64,000 nucleotides of DNA from Achromobacter sp. Marseille-Q4962 (GCF_943737005.1 NZ_CALSFU010000013.1:107831-171830), one strand, 5' to 3'; counted from the first letter of the stretch, positions 1 through 12,020 are shown. Translations and numbers: made by a program. Notes: generated by a model not told the origin, from the sequence alone.

Positions 1-1
1 C

Positions 2-154
2 GCCATCTTCGGCACCGACCTGCTGCGCTCCGTCACGGGCTGGACCGTGGACGAGGCCGAGCAGCCCGACAACCCGGCGCTGCTGCTGCCGCGCCTCATG
101 AGCTTCCTGCTGGGCGGGCTGCGGGCGCCCCTGCCGCCGGCGCCCGGCAACTGA
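2..154 (+). CDS. C-terminal end of a probable TetR-family regulator (partial)
   Basis: Only the last 50 codons are present; the gene starts before the window. The reading frame is open from base 2 and ends in TGA 39 bp before fadE. The helical tail (a run LLLPRLMSFLLGGLR near the end) resembles the C-terminal ligand-binding helix of TetR-type repressors, which often sit next to fatty-acid degradation operons. No DNA-binding domain is visible, so the family call is inference from the tail and the context. Confidence 0.45.
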   Translation, partial: AIFGTDLLRSVTGWTVDEAEQPDNPALLLPRLMSFLLGGLRAPLPPAPGN

Positions 155-193
155 CCCGCGACCCGCCACGCAAGAACCAGGGAGACAAGAACC

Positions 194-2536
194 ATGACCG
201 CAGTCCTCATCGCGCTGGCCCTCGTTGCGCTGCTGGCCGCCGTGCTGCTCGGCGTGCGCCCGCTGCGCCGCGCCCTGCTGACCGCGCCCGTGTTCCGCCT
301 CTACCGCAAGGTGCTGCCGCAAATGTCGGACACCGAGCGAGACGCCCTGGAGGCCGGCACCGTATGGTGGGAAGGCCAGCTCTTCGGCGGACGCCCCGAC
401 TGGTCCCGCCTGCTGTCCTACCCGCGGCCGCGCCTCACGGAGCAGGAGCGTCGCTTCCTGGACACGCACGTCGAGCAGGCATGCCGCATGCTGAACGACT
501 GGGAGGTCACCCACCGGCGCTACGACCTGCCGCCCGAGCTGTGGGACTACCTGAAACGCAATGGTTTCCTCGGCATGATCATCCCCACGTCCTACGGCGG
601 GCTGGGCTTTTCCGCCTACGCGCATTCCGAGATCGTCACCCGGCTGTCGACGCGGTCTTCGGCGCTGGCCGTGTCCGTCATGGTGCCGAATTCGCTGGGC
701 CCGGCCGAGCTGCTGCTGCACTACGGCACCGAAGCGCAGAAGAACTACTACCTGCCGCGCCTGGCGCGCGGCGAAGAGGTGCCCGCCTTCGCGCTGACCA
801 GCCCGTGGGCGGGCTCGGACGCGGCCGCCATTCCCGACAGCGGCATCGTGTGCAAGGGCGAATGGCAGGGCCGCGAAGTCATCGGCATGCGCGTCACCTG
901 GGACAAGCGCTACATCACCCTCGCCCCCGTGTGCACGCTGCTGGGCCTGGCCTTCCGCCTGTACGACCCGGAGGGCCTGCTGGGCGGCGCGCGCGACGTG
1001 GGCATCACCTGCGCGCTGGTGCCGCACGACCACCCCGGCGTGGAAACCGGCCGCCGCCACTTCCCGCTCAACGCCATGTTCATGAACGGCCCCACGCGCG
1101 GCAAGGACGTCTTCATGCCGCTGGACTTCATCATCGGCGGACCGGCCATGGCGGGCCAGGGCTGGCGCATGCTCATGGAATGCCTGGCCGCGGGCCGCTC
1201 CATTTCGCTGCCCTCCTCCAACACCGGCATGGCGCAGCTCGCCACGCGCGCCGTGGGCGCCTATGCGCGGGTGCGCAGCCAGTTCCGCATGCCCGTCGGC
1301 AAATTCGAGGGCGTGGAAGAAGCCCTGGCCCGCATGGGCGGGCACACCTATCTCGTGGATGCCGCGCGCGCCATGACGGCCGGCGCGGTGGACCTGGGCG
1401 AGAAGCCCTCGGTGGTGTCGGCCATCGTCAAGTACCACGTGACCGAGCGTGCGCGCCAGGTCGTCAACGACGGCATGGACATCATCGGCGGCAAGGGCAT
1501 CTGCCTCGGGCCGTCCAATTTCCTGGGCCGCGCCTACCAGCAGATTCCCATCGGCATCACCGTGGAAGGCGCCAACATCCTCACCCGCAGCCTCATCATC
1601 TTCGGCCAGGGCGCGATCCGCTGCCATCCCTACGTGCTCGCGGAGATGCGCGCGGCCCAGGCCGACGACGCGCGCCAGGGGCTGCGCGATTTCGACCTCG
1701 CTTTCTGGGGCCATGCGCGCTTCGTGCTGCGCAACGCCCTGCGCGCCCTGGGCGCGGGCCTCACCGGCGCCCGCCTGGCGCGCGCGCCGGCCGAAGCCGC
1801 GCCCGCCATGCAGGGCTACTACCGCAAGCTGGGCCGCTATTCGTCCGCCTTCGCCCTGCTGGCCGACGCCTCCATGCTGGCGCTGGGCGGCAGCCTGAAG
1901 CGCCGCGAGCGGCTCTCGGCCCGGCTCGGCGACATTCTTTCGCAGATGTACCTGGCCAGCGCCACCCTCAAGCGCTTCGAGGACGAAGGCCGGCAGGCCG
2001 CGGACGAACCGCTGGCGCACTGGGCGCTGCAAGACGCCCTGCACCGCATCGAAGACGCTTTCGAGGGAGTGCTCGACAACTTCCCCAACCGCGCAATGGC
2101 GCGCGCGCTGCGGCTGCTGGTCATGCCCCGGGGCCGCGCCTGCCGCCCGCCTTCGGACGCGCTGGGTCAGCAAGTCGCGCGCCTGCTGATCGCGCCCGGG
2201 CCGGCACGCGACCGCCTCACCGCGTGCTGCCACCTGCCCGCCACGGCCGACGAGCCGGTGGGCGCGCTGGAACAGGCGCTGGCGGCTGCGCTGGAGGCCG
2301 AGCCCGTCGAGGCGCGCATCCGCGAGTTCGAGAAACGCGGCGGCCTGCAGGGCGATCCGCGCGCCAATGTGCGCGACATCGCCGAGGCGGCCTATGCGGC
2401 CGGCGCGCTCTCCGACGAAGAATATGCGTTGGTGAAACGCCGCAATGACTTGCGCGACCGGGTGGTGAGAGTGGATGATTTTGCCTTCGACCTGGGTGCG
2501 GCCGGCAAGGCCGCAGCCGAGCGCAAAGCGGCGTGA
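194..2536 (+). CDS. fadE: Acyl-CoA dehydrogenase, FadE type
   Basis: 780 aa, close to the usual 800-odd for FadE. It catalyses the FAD-dependent first step of beta-oxidation, acyl-CoA to trans-2-enoyl-CoA. An N-terminal hydrophobic segment (residues about 2-20) suggests an inner-membrane anchor. It is followed by the FadE hallmark around residues 45-70 (DTERDALEAGTVWWEGQLF), the flavin-binding acyl-CoA dehydrogenase core and a long FadE-specific C-terminal domain. Glu458 in TVEGANILTRS fits the catalytic base. The start has an AGGGAGA ribosome site 7-8 bases upstream. It is the first gene of a same-strand fatty-acid cluster, 9 bp before the thiolase gene. Confidence 0.95.
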   Translation: MTAVLIALALVALLAAVLLGVRPLRRALLTAPVFRLYRKVLPQMSDTERDALEAGTVWWEGQLFGGRPDWSRLLSYPRPRLTEQERRFLDTHVEQACRMLNDWEVTHRRYDLPPELWDYLKRNGFLGMIIPTSYGGLGFSAYAHSEIVTRLSTRSSALAVSVMVPNSLGPAELLLHYGTEAQKNYYLPRLARGEEVPAFALTSPWAGSDAAAIPDSGIVCKGEWQGREVIGMRVTWDKRYITLAPVCTLLGLAFRLYDPEGLLGGARDVGITCALVPHDHPGVETGRRHFPLNAMFMNGPTRGKDVFMPLDFIIGGPAMAGQGWRMLMECLAAGRSISLPSSNTGMAQLATRAVGAYARVRSQFRMPVGKFEGVEEALARMGGHTYLVDAARAMTAGAVDLGEKPSVVSAIVKYHVTERARQVVNDGMDIIGGKGICLGPSNFLGRAYQQIPIGITVEGANILTRSLIIFGQGAIRCHPYVLAEMRAAQADDARQGLRDFDLAFWGHARFVLRNALRALGAGLTGARLARAPAEAAPAMQGYYRKLGRYSSAFALLADASMLALGGSLKRRERLSARLGDILSQMYLASATLKRFEDEGRQAADEPLAHWALQDALHRIEDAFEGVLDNFPNRAMARALRLLVMPRGRACRPPSDALGQQVARLLIAPGPARDRLTACCHLPATADEPVGALEQALAAALEAEPVEARIREFEKRGGLQGDPRANVRDIAEAAYAAGALSDEEYALVKRRNDLRDRVVRVDDFAFDLGAAGKAAAERKAA

Positions 2537-2545
2537 GGGGGCTGC

Positions 2546-3834
2546 ATGACGTTCAAGCCGGTTTATGTCGTTGACGGTGCCCGCACGCCCTTCCTGAAAG
2601 CGCGTACGGGGCCGGGGCCGTTTTCCGCCGCCGACCTCGCCGTGCAGGCCGGGCGCGCGCTGCTGCTGCGCCAGCCCTACGCGCCCACCGACCTGGACGA
2701 GGTCATCGTGGGCTGCGCCGCCCCGTCTCCCGACGAGGTGAACATCGGCCGGGTGATCGCGCTGCGCCTGGGCGCGGGCGACCGCGTGCCGGGCTGGACG
2801 GTCATGCGCAACTGCGCCTCGGGCATGCAGGCGCTGGACTCGGCCATCGCCAACATCCAGTCGGGACGGTCCCAGCTGGTGCTGGCCGGCGGCGTGGATG
2901 CGCTGTCGCGCGCGCCGGTGCTGTTCTCCGACGGCATGGTGCGCTGGCTCGCACGCTGGTATGCGGCGCGCGGGCTGGGCGCGCGCCTGGCCGCGCTGCG
3001 CGCCCTGCGGCTGCGCGATCTGGCGCCCGTGATCGGCCTGCTCAAGGGCCTTACCGACCCCGTGGCGGGGCTTTCCATGGGCCAGACGGCTGAAAACCTG
3101 GCCACGCAGTTCGGCATCGGGCGGGCCGAGATGGACGCCTACGCGGCCGCCAGCCACCAGCGCGCCCTGGCCGCACGCGCCGCGGGCGCGTATGGCGGGA
3201 TCGTTCCGATCGTCGATGCGCAGGGCCGCCTCTACGACCACGACGACGGCGTACGCGAAGACTCCACCCCCGAGAAGCTCGCCAAGCTCAAGCCCGTGTT
3301 CGACAAGCCCTGGGGCAACATCACGGCGGGCAACAGCTCGCAGGTCACCGACGGCGCCGCCATGCTGGCGCTGGCTTCCGAAGAGGCGGTGGCGCGCTGG
3401 AACCTGCGGCCGCTGGGCCGCATTCTCGACAGCCAGTGGGCCGGGCTCGATCCGGCGCGCATGGGTCTGGGCCCGGTGCACGCCGCCACGCCCATCCTGC
3501 AGCGGCACGGACTGGCGCTGAACGACCTGGACCTCTGGGAGATCAACGAAGCCTTCGCGGCCCAGGTGCTGGCCTGCCTGGCCGCCTGGGACGACGAAGC
3601 CTATTGCCGCGAGCACCTGGGCACGCCGGCCTGGGGCCGGCTCGACCGCGACCGGCTCAACGTGGACGGCGGCGCCATCGCCATCGGCCACCCGGTGGGC
3701 GCCTCGGGCGCGCGCATCGTGCTGCACCTGCTCGAAGCCCTGCGGCGGCGAGGCGGCCGGCGCGGCATGGCCGCCATCTGCATCGGCGGCGGCCAGGGCG
3801 GGGCCATGCTGGTCGAAACCCTGGAGGAACGCGC

Positions 3835-3838
<4 letters not shown>
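2546..3838 (+). CDS. fadI: Acetyl-CoA C-acyltransferase, FadI-like thiolase
   Basis: 430 aa, the length of FadI rather than the shorter FadA. It performs the thiolytic last step of beta-oxidation, 3-ketoacyl-CoA plus CoA to acetyl-CoA and a shortened acyl-CoA. Cys90 in RNCASGMQALD is the nucleophile. The C-terminal NEAFAAQ, GHPVGASGAR and CIGGGQGGAM motifs supply the other active-site residues. The stop overlaps the start of the next gene (ATGA), so translation with the hydratase/dehydrogenase partner is probably coupled, as expected for an alpha/beta trifunctional complex. Symbol by similarity to FadI; the fadI/fadA split here is by length and domain signature only. Confidence 0.9.
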
Positions 3839-5802
<1,964 letters not shown>

Positions 5803-5905
5803 ACGGCCCATGCACGCCTTGCGGATGGCACGAGCCCACAAGACCGGAACCCGAAACCGGCAACACCAGAAAACCACTCCGTTCCCAACACGAGGAGGCA
5901 GTACC

Positions 5906-7228
5906 ATGAGCAGATGCACATTGACCCTGGGCACCTTGTCGGCCGTCATCGCTGGCCTCGGAGCGTGCGCGGGAGCGCACGCGGCGGGCTTCCAGCTCCT
6001 GGAGCAGAACGCCAGCGGCCTGGGCAATGCCTACGCCGGCTCGGCCGCCAATCCCGAAAACGCCAGCATCATCTACTACAACCCCGCCGGCATGACCTAC
6101 CTGCCCGGCTTCAACATTTCCGCCGGGGTCAATCTCATCAAGCCATCGTTCAAGTTTTCCGACAACGGCGACAGCCGTAATCCCAGCGTGCCGGGGCTGC
6201 CGGGCACGGGGCTGGGCGGCGCGCGCCCCACCGGCGGCGAGGGCGGAGACGCCGGCAATCTCGGCGTGGTGCCCAATCTGTACGCCTCGTGGCAGCTCAA
6301 CGAACAGTGGTACCTGGGACTGGGCGTGGGCGCGCCTTTCGGCCTCATGACGGAGTACGACGACGACTGGGTGGGCCAATACCACTCGAACAAATTCGAG
6401 ATCAAGACCATCAACGTCAACCCGTCCATCGCCTACAAGGTCAACGACCAGTTCTCCATGGGCTTCGGGCTGAACTGGCAGCACATCGACGCCAACTACA
6501 AGAAAAAGACCGTGGTGCCGCTGCCCGGCCTGCCCCTGGCCAGCACCGGCGACGCCGACCTGAATCTCAAGGGCGACGCGTGGGGCTGGAACGTCGGCTT
6601 CATGCTGCAGCCCACCGAAGACACGCGCATCGGCCTGTCGTACCGCTCCAAGATCACCCACCGGGCCAAGGGCGATACCGACATCACCAGCATCTACCCG
6701 ACCGGCAGCTCGGTGTCCTTCGACGCCAAGACCCGCGTCACGCTGCCCGATACGCTGGTGCTGAGCGCCACCCACCAGCTCAACGAAAAATGGGAACTGC
6801 TGGGCGACGTCTCGTGGACGGGCTGGAGCAGCATTCCCGACCTGAAGATCCGCAACTCGGGCACGGGCGCGCGCGACGACGACCTGCCGCTCAACTTCCG
6901 CGATACCTGGCGCGTGGCCATCGGCGCCAACTACAAGTTCGCGCCGGCCTGGAAATGGAAATTCGGCCTGGCCTTCGATCAATCCCCGGTGCACCACGCC
7001 GAAGACCGCCCCACCTCGCTGCCGGACAACGACCGCTACTGGTTCTCCACCGGCGTGCAGTGGCAGGCCACCAAGAACACCACGCTGGACGTGGGCTATA
7101 CCTATCTCTATCTGCGCAAGACCGACATCGACACCACTTCGGGCAACCAACTAACCAAGGGCCGCGTGGCGGGCACTTACGACAGCAGCGGCCACATCTT
7201 CGGCCTGCAGGTGTCGTCGCGCTTCTAA
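5906..7228 (+). CDS. fadL: Long-chain fatty acid outer-membrane transporter, FadL/OmpP1/TodX family
   Basis: 440 aa. The start is the ATG eight bases after a GAGGAGG ribosome site; the open frame before it is shadow. A signal peptide (MSRCTLTLGTLSAVIAGLGA... to AHA) is followed by AGFQLLEQNASGLGNAYAG, the FadL N-terminal plug signature with the conserved asparagines and the NPAGM motif. The rest shows alternating beta-strand patterns of a 14-strand barrel ending in Phe (SSRF). It should import fatty acids or other hydrophobic molecules across the outer membrane, feeding the enzymes around it. A 100-bp gap before it may hold its own promoter. Confidence 0.93.
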   Translation: MSRCTLTLGTLSAVIAGLGACAGAHAAGFQLLEQNASGLGNAYAGSAANPENASIIYYNPAGMTYLPGFNISAGVNLIKPSFKFSDNGDSRNPSVPGLPGTGLGGARPTGGEGGDAGNLGVVPNLYASWQLNEQWYLGLGVGAPFGLMTEYDDDWVGQYHSNKFEIKTINVNPSIAYKVNDQFSMGFGLNWQHIDANYKKKTVVPLPGLPLASTGDADLNLKGDAWGWNVGFMLQPTEDTRIGLSYRSKITHRAKGDTDITSIYPTGSSVSFDAKTRVTLPDTLVLSATHQLNEKWELLGDVSWTGWSSIPDLKIRNSGTGARDDDLPLNFRDTWRVAIGANYKFAPAWKWKFGLAFDQSPVHHAEDRPTSLPDNDRYWFSTGVQWQATKNTTLDVGYTYLYLRKTDIDTTSGNQLTKGRVAGTYDSSGHIFGLQVSSRF

Positions 7229-7276
7229 ACGTCCCCGGGCGGCGGCCGGCGCCGCCCGCATTCTCAGGAGACAAAC

Positions 7277-9667
7277 GTGAGCAAGTTCGCCGTCAAACAC
7301 GTCGCCGTACTCGGCGCGGGCGTCATGGGCGCGCAGATCGCCGCCCATCTGGCCAATGCCGGGGTGCCGGTCCTGCTGTACGACCTGGCCGCCGCCGAGG
7401 GCGACCGCAACGGCGCCGTCAGGAAGGCCATGGCCGGCCTGGCCAAGCTCGAACCCGCGCCCCTGGCCGGGGCGGCCCGGCTGGCCCTGATCACGCCCGC
7501 CAACTACGACGACGACCTGGAGCGCCTGCGCGGCTGCGACCTGGTCATCGAAGCCATCGCCGAGCGCATGGACTGGAAAACCGCGCTGTACGAACGCATC
7601 GCGCCGCACGTGGCCCCGGACGCCATCGTGGCCTCCAACACCTCGGGCCTGTCCATCGACGCCCTGGCCCATGCCCTGCCCGAGAGCCTGCGCGAGCGGT
7701 TCTGCGGCATCCATTTCTTCAACCCGCCCCGCTACATGCGGCTGGTGGAAATCATCGCCGCCCCGCATACCCGGCCTCCGGTGCTGGACGATCTCGAAAC
7801 CTGGCTCACGACGCGCCTGGGCAAGGGCGTGATCCGCGCGCTGGACACGCCGAACTTCGTCGCCAACCGCATCGGGGTCTTCTCCATCCTGGCGGCCATG
7901 CACCACACCGAGCGCCTGGGCCTGGGCTTCGACGAAGTGGACGCCCTCACGGGGCCGCGCATCGGCCGGCCCAAGAGCGCCACGTACCGCACCGCCGACG
8001 TGGTGGGGCTGGACACCCTGGCCCACGTGGTGGGCACCATGGAGCAGAACCTGCCCGACGACCCGTGGCACCGGTATTTCCGCCTGCCCGGCTGGCTGTC
8101 GGCCCTGATCGCGCGCGGCGCGCTGGGCCAGAAGAGCGGCGCCGGCGTCTACCGCAAGGCGGGCCGCGAGATCCAGGTGCTCGACCTCGCCGCGCAGGAC
8201 TACCGCCCCAGCGCGGGCAAGCTGGCCGACGAGGTGGCCGCCCTGCTCAAGGAGCGCGACCCCGGCAAGCGGTTTGCCGCGCTGCGCGCCAGCGCCCATC
8301 CGCAGGCCCGGTTCCTCTGGAGTCTGTTCCGCGACATCTTCCACTATTGCGCGGCGCAGCTCGGCAGCGTGGCCGGCAACGCGCGCGACCTCGACCTGGC
8401 CATGCGCTGGGGCTTCGGCTGGTCGCAGGGCCCCTTCGAGACGTGGCAGGCCGCCGGCTGGCAGGCCATTGCCCAGGCCGTGGCCGAGGACATCGCCGCC
8501 GGCCGCGCCATGAGCGACACGCCGCTGCCCGCCTGGGCGACCGACCCGTCGCGCCAGGGCGTGCACACGCCCGAAGGCTCGTACTCGGCGCGCGACGGCA
8601 AGCTGCATCCGCGCTCCGCGCTGCCCGTGTACCGCCGCCAGCTCTACCCCGAGCGGGTCTATGGCGAAGCCCCCGACTCCCGCGGCGAAACCCTGTGGCA
8701 GAACGAGGGCGTGCGGCTGTGGCGGCTGCCCGAGGCCGACCCGGGCATCGCCATCCTGTCGCTCACCTCCAAGATGCACACCATCGGCGGCGAGGTGCTC
8801 GACGGCATCCAGCGCGCCATCGCGCTGGCCGAGCGCGACTTCGACGGGCTGGTCATCTGGCACGAGGCGCCCTTCGCCGTGGGCGCCAACCTGGAGCAGG
8901 TGTCGCAGGCCTGCGCCGCCGGCCAGTGGGACATGCTGGAAGCCATGGTCGAAAAATTCCAGCGCACCTCGCTGGCCTTCAAGTACGCGCAGATTCCCAC
9001 CGTGGCCGCCGTGCAGGGCATGGCGCTGGGCGGGGGCTGCGAATTCCTGATGCACGCCTCGCACCGCGTGCTGGCGCTCGAAAGCTACATCGGGCTGGTG
9101 GAGGCCGGCGTGGGCCTGATCCCGGCCGGCGGCGGCAGCAAGGAGTTCGCCGCCCGCGCCGCCGCGCTGGCGGCCCGCACGGCCACGCCGGCCGAGGTGT
9201 TTCCCTACCTGCAGCCGGTGTTCCAGACCATCGCCATGGCGCAAGTGGCCAAGAGCGCGCTGGAAGCGGTGCAGGCCGGCTTCGCGCGCGAACACGACAT
9301 CGTGCTGTTCCACCCCGACGAGCTGCTGCACGTGGCGCTCGCGCAGGCCCGCGCCGCCGCCGATGCCGGCCATGCGCCGGCGCCGCCGCTGACCGGCGTG
9401 CCGGTGGCCGGCCGCGCCGGCATCGCCAACTTCGAGATGATGCTGGTGAACATGCGCGAAGGCGGCATGATCAGCGCTCACGACTACCGCGTGGCCCGCA
9501 GCGCCGCCGTGGCGCTGTGCGGCGGCGAGGTCGACGCCGGCACGCGGGTGGACGAGGAATGGCTGCTGGCGGTGGAGCGCCGCGAGTTCATGGCGCTGCT
9601 GCGCACGCCCGAAACGCAGGCACGCATCCGCCACACCCTGGATACCGGCAAGCCGCTGCGGAACTGA
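7277..9667 (+). CDS. fadN: 3-hydroxyacyl-CoA dehydrogenase / enoyl-CoA hydratase fusion, FadN type (reverse domain order)
   Basis: 796 aa with the dehydrogenase first and the crotonase domain last, opposite to the FadJ-type protein upstream. The Rossmann motif GAGVMGAQIAAHLANAG lies at residues about 10-26, the catalytic His in GIHFFNPPRYMRL, and a second hydroxyacyl dehydrogenase C-terminal domain follows. The crotonase part (about 475-700) keeps both acidic residues, in GGGCEFLMHAS and GLVEAGVGLIPAGGG. This arrangement is known from Bacillus FadN and related proteins of beta-proteobacteria. It lies 48 bp after fadL and 37 bp before the FadA-type thiolase, its likely partner. Confidence 0.92.
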   Translation: MSKFAVKHVAVLGAGVMGAQIAAHLANAGVPVLLYDLAAAEGDRNGAVRKAMAGLAKLEPAPLAGAARLALITPANYDDDLERLRGCDLVIEAIAERMDWKTALYERIAPHVAPDAIVASNTSGLSIDALAHALPESLRERFCGIHFFNPPRYMRLVEIIAAPHTRPPVLDDLETWLTTRLGKGVIRALDTPNFVANRIGVFSILAAMHHTERLGLGFDEVDALTGPRIGRPKSATYRTADVVGLDTLAHVVGTMEQNLPDDPWHRYFRLPGWLSALIARGALGQKSGAGVYRKAGREIQVLDLAAQDYRPSAGKLADEVAALLKERDPGKRFAALRASAHPQARFLWSLFRDIFHYCAAQLGSVAGNARDLDLAMRWGFGWSQGPFETWQAAGWQAIAQAVAEDIAAGRAMSDTPLPAWATDPSRQGVHTPEGSYSARDGKLHPRSALPVYRRQLYPERVYGEAPDSRGETLWQNEGVRLWRLPEADPGIAILSLTSKMHTIGGEVLDGIQRAIALAERDFDGLVIWHEAPFAVGANLEQVSQACAAGQWDMLEAMVEKFQRTSLAFKYAQIPTVAAVQGMALGGGCEFLMHASHRVLALESYIGLVEAGVGLIPAGGGSKEFAARAAALAARTATPAEVFPYLQPVFQTIAMAQVAKSALEAVQAGFAREHDIVLFHPDELLHVALAQARAAADAGHAPAPPLTGVPVAGRAGIANFEMMLVNMREGGMISAHDYRVARSAAVALCGGEVDAGTRVDEEWLLAVERREFMALLRTPETQARIRHTLDTGKPLRN

Positions 9668-9704
9668 CACCGTCCCGCGGCCCCATGGACGCATGAGGAA
9701 TGAT

Positions 9705-10901
9705 ATGAACACGCAGATTCAAGACGCCTACATCGTCGCCGCCACGCGCCTGTCGGTCGGCAAGCGCAACGGCGCCTATGCCCACACCCGGCCGGACGAC
9801 ATGCTGGCGGCCGCCCTGCGCGGCGCGCTGGCCCAGGCGCCCGGCCTGGACGCGGCCCGCATCGACGACGTGATCACCGGCTGCGCCATGCCCGAGGCCG
9901 AACAGGGCATGAATGTCTCCCGCATCGGCCTGCTGCTGGCCGGCCTGCCGCAAAGCGTGGCGGGCGTGACCGTGAACCGCTTTTGCGCCTCCGGGCTGCA
10001 GGCGGTGGCCGACGCGGCCGCGCGCATCCGCATGGGCGAGGCCGACATCATGATCGGCGCGGGCGCCGAATCCATGAGCGCCATGCCGCAGATCATGGGC
10101 AACAAGGTCGCCATGAACCCCGCCATCTTCGAGCACGAGGAAAACCTCGGCATGGCGTTCGGCATGGGCCTGACGGGCGAAAAAGTCGCCGAGCGCTGGA
10201 ACGTATCGCGCGAGGACCAGGACGCCTTCGCGCTGGCCTCGCACCAGAAAGCCTGCGCCGCCATCGCCGCGGGGCATTTCAAGGCCGAGATCACGCCCTA
10301 TGAAACGCTGCGCCGCCAGCCCGGGCCCGGCGGCGCCGTCGCCGAAACGCGGCGACTGGTCGAGGTGGACGAAGGCCCGCGGCCGGACAGCACGGCCGAG
10401 GCCCTGGCCAGACTCAAGCCCGTGTTCGCCGCCCGGGGCAGCGTCACGGCGGGCAACAGCTCGCAGATGTCCGACGGCGCGGCCGCCGTCATCCTCGCCT
10501 CGGAGCGGGCGGTCAAGGAGTTCGGGCTCGCGCCGCTGGCGCGCTTCCTGGGCTATGCGGTGGCGGGCGTGCCGCCCGAGGTCATGGGCATCGGCCCCGT
10601 GGCGGCCATTCCGAAGGTGCTGCGGCGCGCGGGCATCGCGCAGGACGCGCTGGACTGGATCGAGCTCAACGAGGCGTTCGCCGCGCAATCGCTGGCGGTG
10701 ATCCGCGAACTCGGCCTGGATCCCGCCAGGATCAACCCGCTGGGCGGCGCCATCGCCCTGGGCCACCCGCTGGGCGCCACGGGCGCGATCCGGACCGCCA
10801 CGCTGGTGCACGGCCTGCGGCGCACCGGCGGCAAGTACGGCATGGTCACCATGTGCATCGGCACCGGCATGGGCGCCGCCGGACTGTTCGAGGCGCTGTG
10901 A
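9705..10901 (+). CDS. fadA: Acetyl-CoA C-acyltransferase, FadA type
   Basis: 398 aa. I chose the ATG at 9705 because GAGGA lies five bases before it; an in-frame ATG at 9693 would add four residues and has no good ribosome site. It is a thiolase with the nucleophile Cys94 (RFCASGLQAV), NEAFAAQS, a GHPLGATGA motif and the C-terminal CIGTGMG. It completes each beta-oxidation turn by releasing acetyl-CoA. It is distinct from the longer FadI-like thiolase earlier in the cluster and probably works with the FadN-type protein just upstream. Its stop overlaps the GTG start of the next gene. Confidence 0.92.
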   Translation: MNTQIQDAYIVAATRLSVGKRNGAYAHTRPDDMLAAALRGALAQAPGLDAARIDDVITGCAMPEAEQGMNVSRIGLLLAGLPQSVAGVTVNRFCASGLQAVADAAARIRMGEADIMIGAGAESMSAMPQIMGNKVAMNPAIFEHEENLGMAFGMGLTGEKVAERWNVSREDQDAFALASHQKACAAIAAGHFKAEITPYETLRRQPGPGGAVAETRRLVEVDEGPRPDSTAEALARLKPVFAARGSVTAGNSSQMSDGAAAVILASERAVKEFGLAPLARFLGYAVAGVPPEVMGIGPVAAIPKVLRRAGIAQDALDWIELNEAFAAQSLAVIRELGLDPARINPLGGAIALGHPLGATGAIRTATLVHGLRRTGGKYGMVTMCIGTGMGAAGLFEAL

Positions 10902-11443
10902 AACCGCACTGGCTCACGCGCGTTCCGCCGGCGTGGCGCGCGCGCCTGATGCGGGTGGGGTTCAACCTGCATCCGGCGTTCCGCGCCACCGGCGGACGGG
11001 TGCAGTACGTGTCGCCCGACTTCCTGCACGTGCGGATCAAGCTGCCCCTGCTGCGGCGCACGCGCAACATCGTGGGCTCGATGTACGGCGGCTCGCTCTT
11101 CGCGGTGACCGACGGCGCGCACCCGACCATGCTGATGGCCGCGCTGGGCCCGGATCACATCGTCTGGGACAAGGCCGCGTCCATCCGCTTCCGCAAGCCC
11201 GCCTACACCACGCTGTATGCCGATTTCCGGATCGAGCCCGGCGAAATCGCAGAAATCCGCCGCATTCTGGCGCGCGATCACGAAACCACCCGCAACTACA
11301 CGGTGGAACTGAAGGACAAGGACGGCGTGGTGTACGCCGTCGTCGAACGCACCATCTACATCGCCGACAAGGCTCATTACAAGCGCAAGACCCAAGGAGG
11401 AGACTCATGCCAGTCTATTTCGGACGAAGGCTCGCGGCGCTGA
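10898..11443 (+). CDS. DUF4442 hotdog-fold thioesterase-like protein
   Basis: 181 aa from a GTG that overlaps the fadA stop (GTGA), which points to coupled translation. The central part (GSMYGGSLFAVTDGAHPTML) and the beta-rich half after it fit the DUF4442 branch of the hotdog thioesterase superfamily. A role in hydrolysing stray or branched acyl-CoA during beta-oxidation is inferred from the fold and the operon; the substrate is not predictable. The last 12 codons run over the start of the next gene, and the tail (GGDSCQSISDEGSRR) looks like read-over rather than a conserved end. Confidence 0.75.
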   Translation: MKPHWLTRVPPAWRARLMRVGFNLHPAFRATGGRVQYVSPDFLHVRIKLPLLRRTRNIVGSMYGGSLFAVTDGAHPTMLMAALGPDHIVWDKAASIRFRKPAYTTLYADFRIEPGEIAEIRRILARDHETTRNYTVELKDKDGVVYAVVERTIYIADKAHYKRKTQGGDSCQSISDEGSRR

Positions 11444-11991
11444 CCCTGCTGCTGTCCGCCGCGCTCGCCGCTCCCGCCTGCGCCGCGGCGGAGGTCGCGG
11501 GCGTGGCCGTTGCGCCTGAGGTGCAGGCGCAGGGCCAGACCCTGGCGCTGGTCGGCGCGGGCCTGCGCAGCAAGTTCATCGTCAAGGTCTACGTGGCGGC
11601 CCTCTATGCCGCCCGGCCCGGCCGCGACGCGCGGGCCCTGATCGAGAGCCCGGCGCCGCGCCGCCTGCGCCTGCAACTGCTGCGCGACGTCGATGCCGCC
11701 ACGCTGGACGAGGCGCTGCAGGAGGGCCTGCGCGACAACACCGCCGCAAACGAACTGGCCGCGATGCAGCCCTCCGCCCGGCGCCTGACCGGCCTGCTGA
11801 CGGCCCTGGGAACGCTGCGCGAGGGCGACGTGATCGACCTGGACTTCGACGCGCGGGGCGTCGAGGCCGCCCATGGCGGCAAGCCGCTGGGCCGCATCGA
11901 CGACCCCGCGTTCGCGCGCGCCCTGCTGCGCGTCTGGCTGGGCGACAAGCCCGCCCAGTCCTCCCTCAAAAAGGCCCTGCTCGGCGGCTAG
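11407..11991 (+). CDS. Chalcone-isomerase-like periplasmic protein
   Basis: 194 aa with an N-terminal signal peptide (RRLAALTLLLSAALAAPACAAA). The mature part reads GVAVAPEVQAQGQTLALVG followed by LRSKFIVKVYVAALY, the typical start of the chalcone-isomerase-like family of proteobacteria. Members of this fold include plant fatty-acid-binding proteins, so fatty-acid binding in the periplasm is plausible here, between a FadA and a FadD, but no enzyme activity is known for the bacterial group. The start has AAGGAGGA seven bases ahead and lies inside the end of the DUF4442 gene (37-bp overlap). Confidence 0.8.
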   Translation: MPVYFGRRLAALTLLLSAALAAPACAAAEVAGVAVAPEVQAQGQTLALVGAGLRSKFIVKVYVAALYAARPGRDARALIESPAPRRLRLQLLRDVDAATLDEALQEGLRDNTAANELAAMQPSARRLTGLLTALGTLREGDVIDLDFDARGVEAAHGGKPLGRIDDPAFARALLRVWLGDKPAQSSLKKALLGG

Positions 11992-12020
11992 GGCCGGCCG
12001 ACACTAGGAATCCGCGCCCC

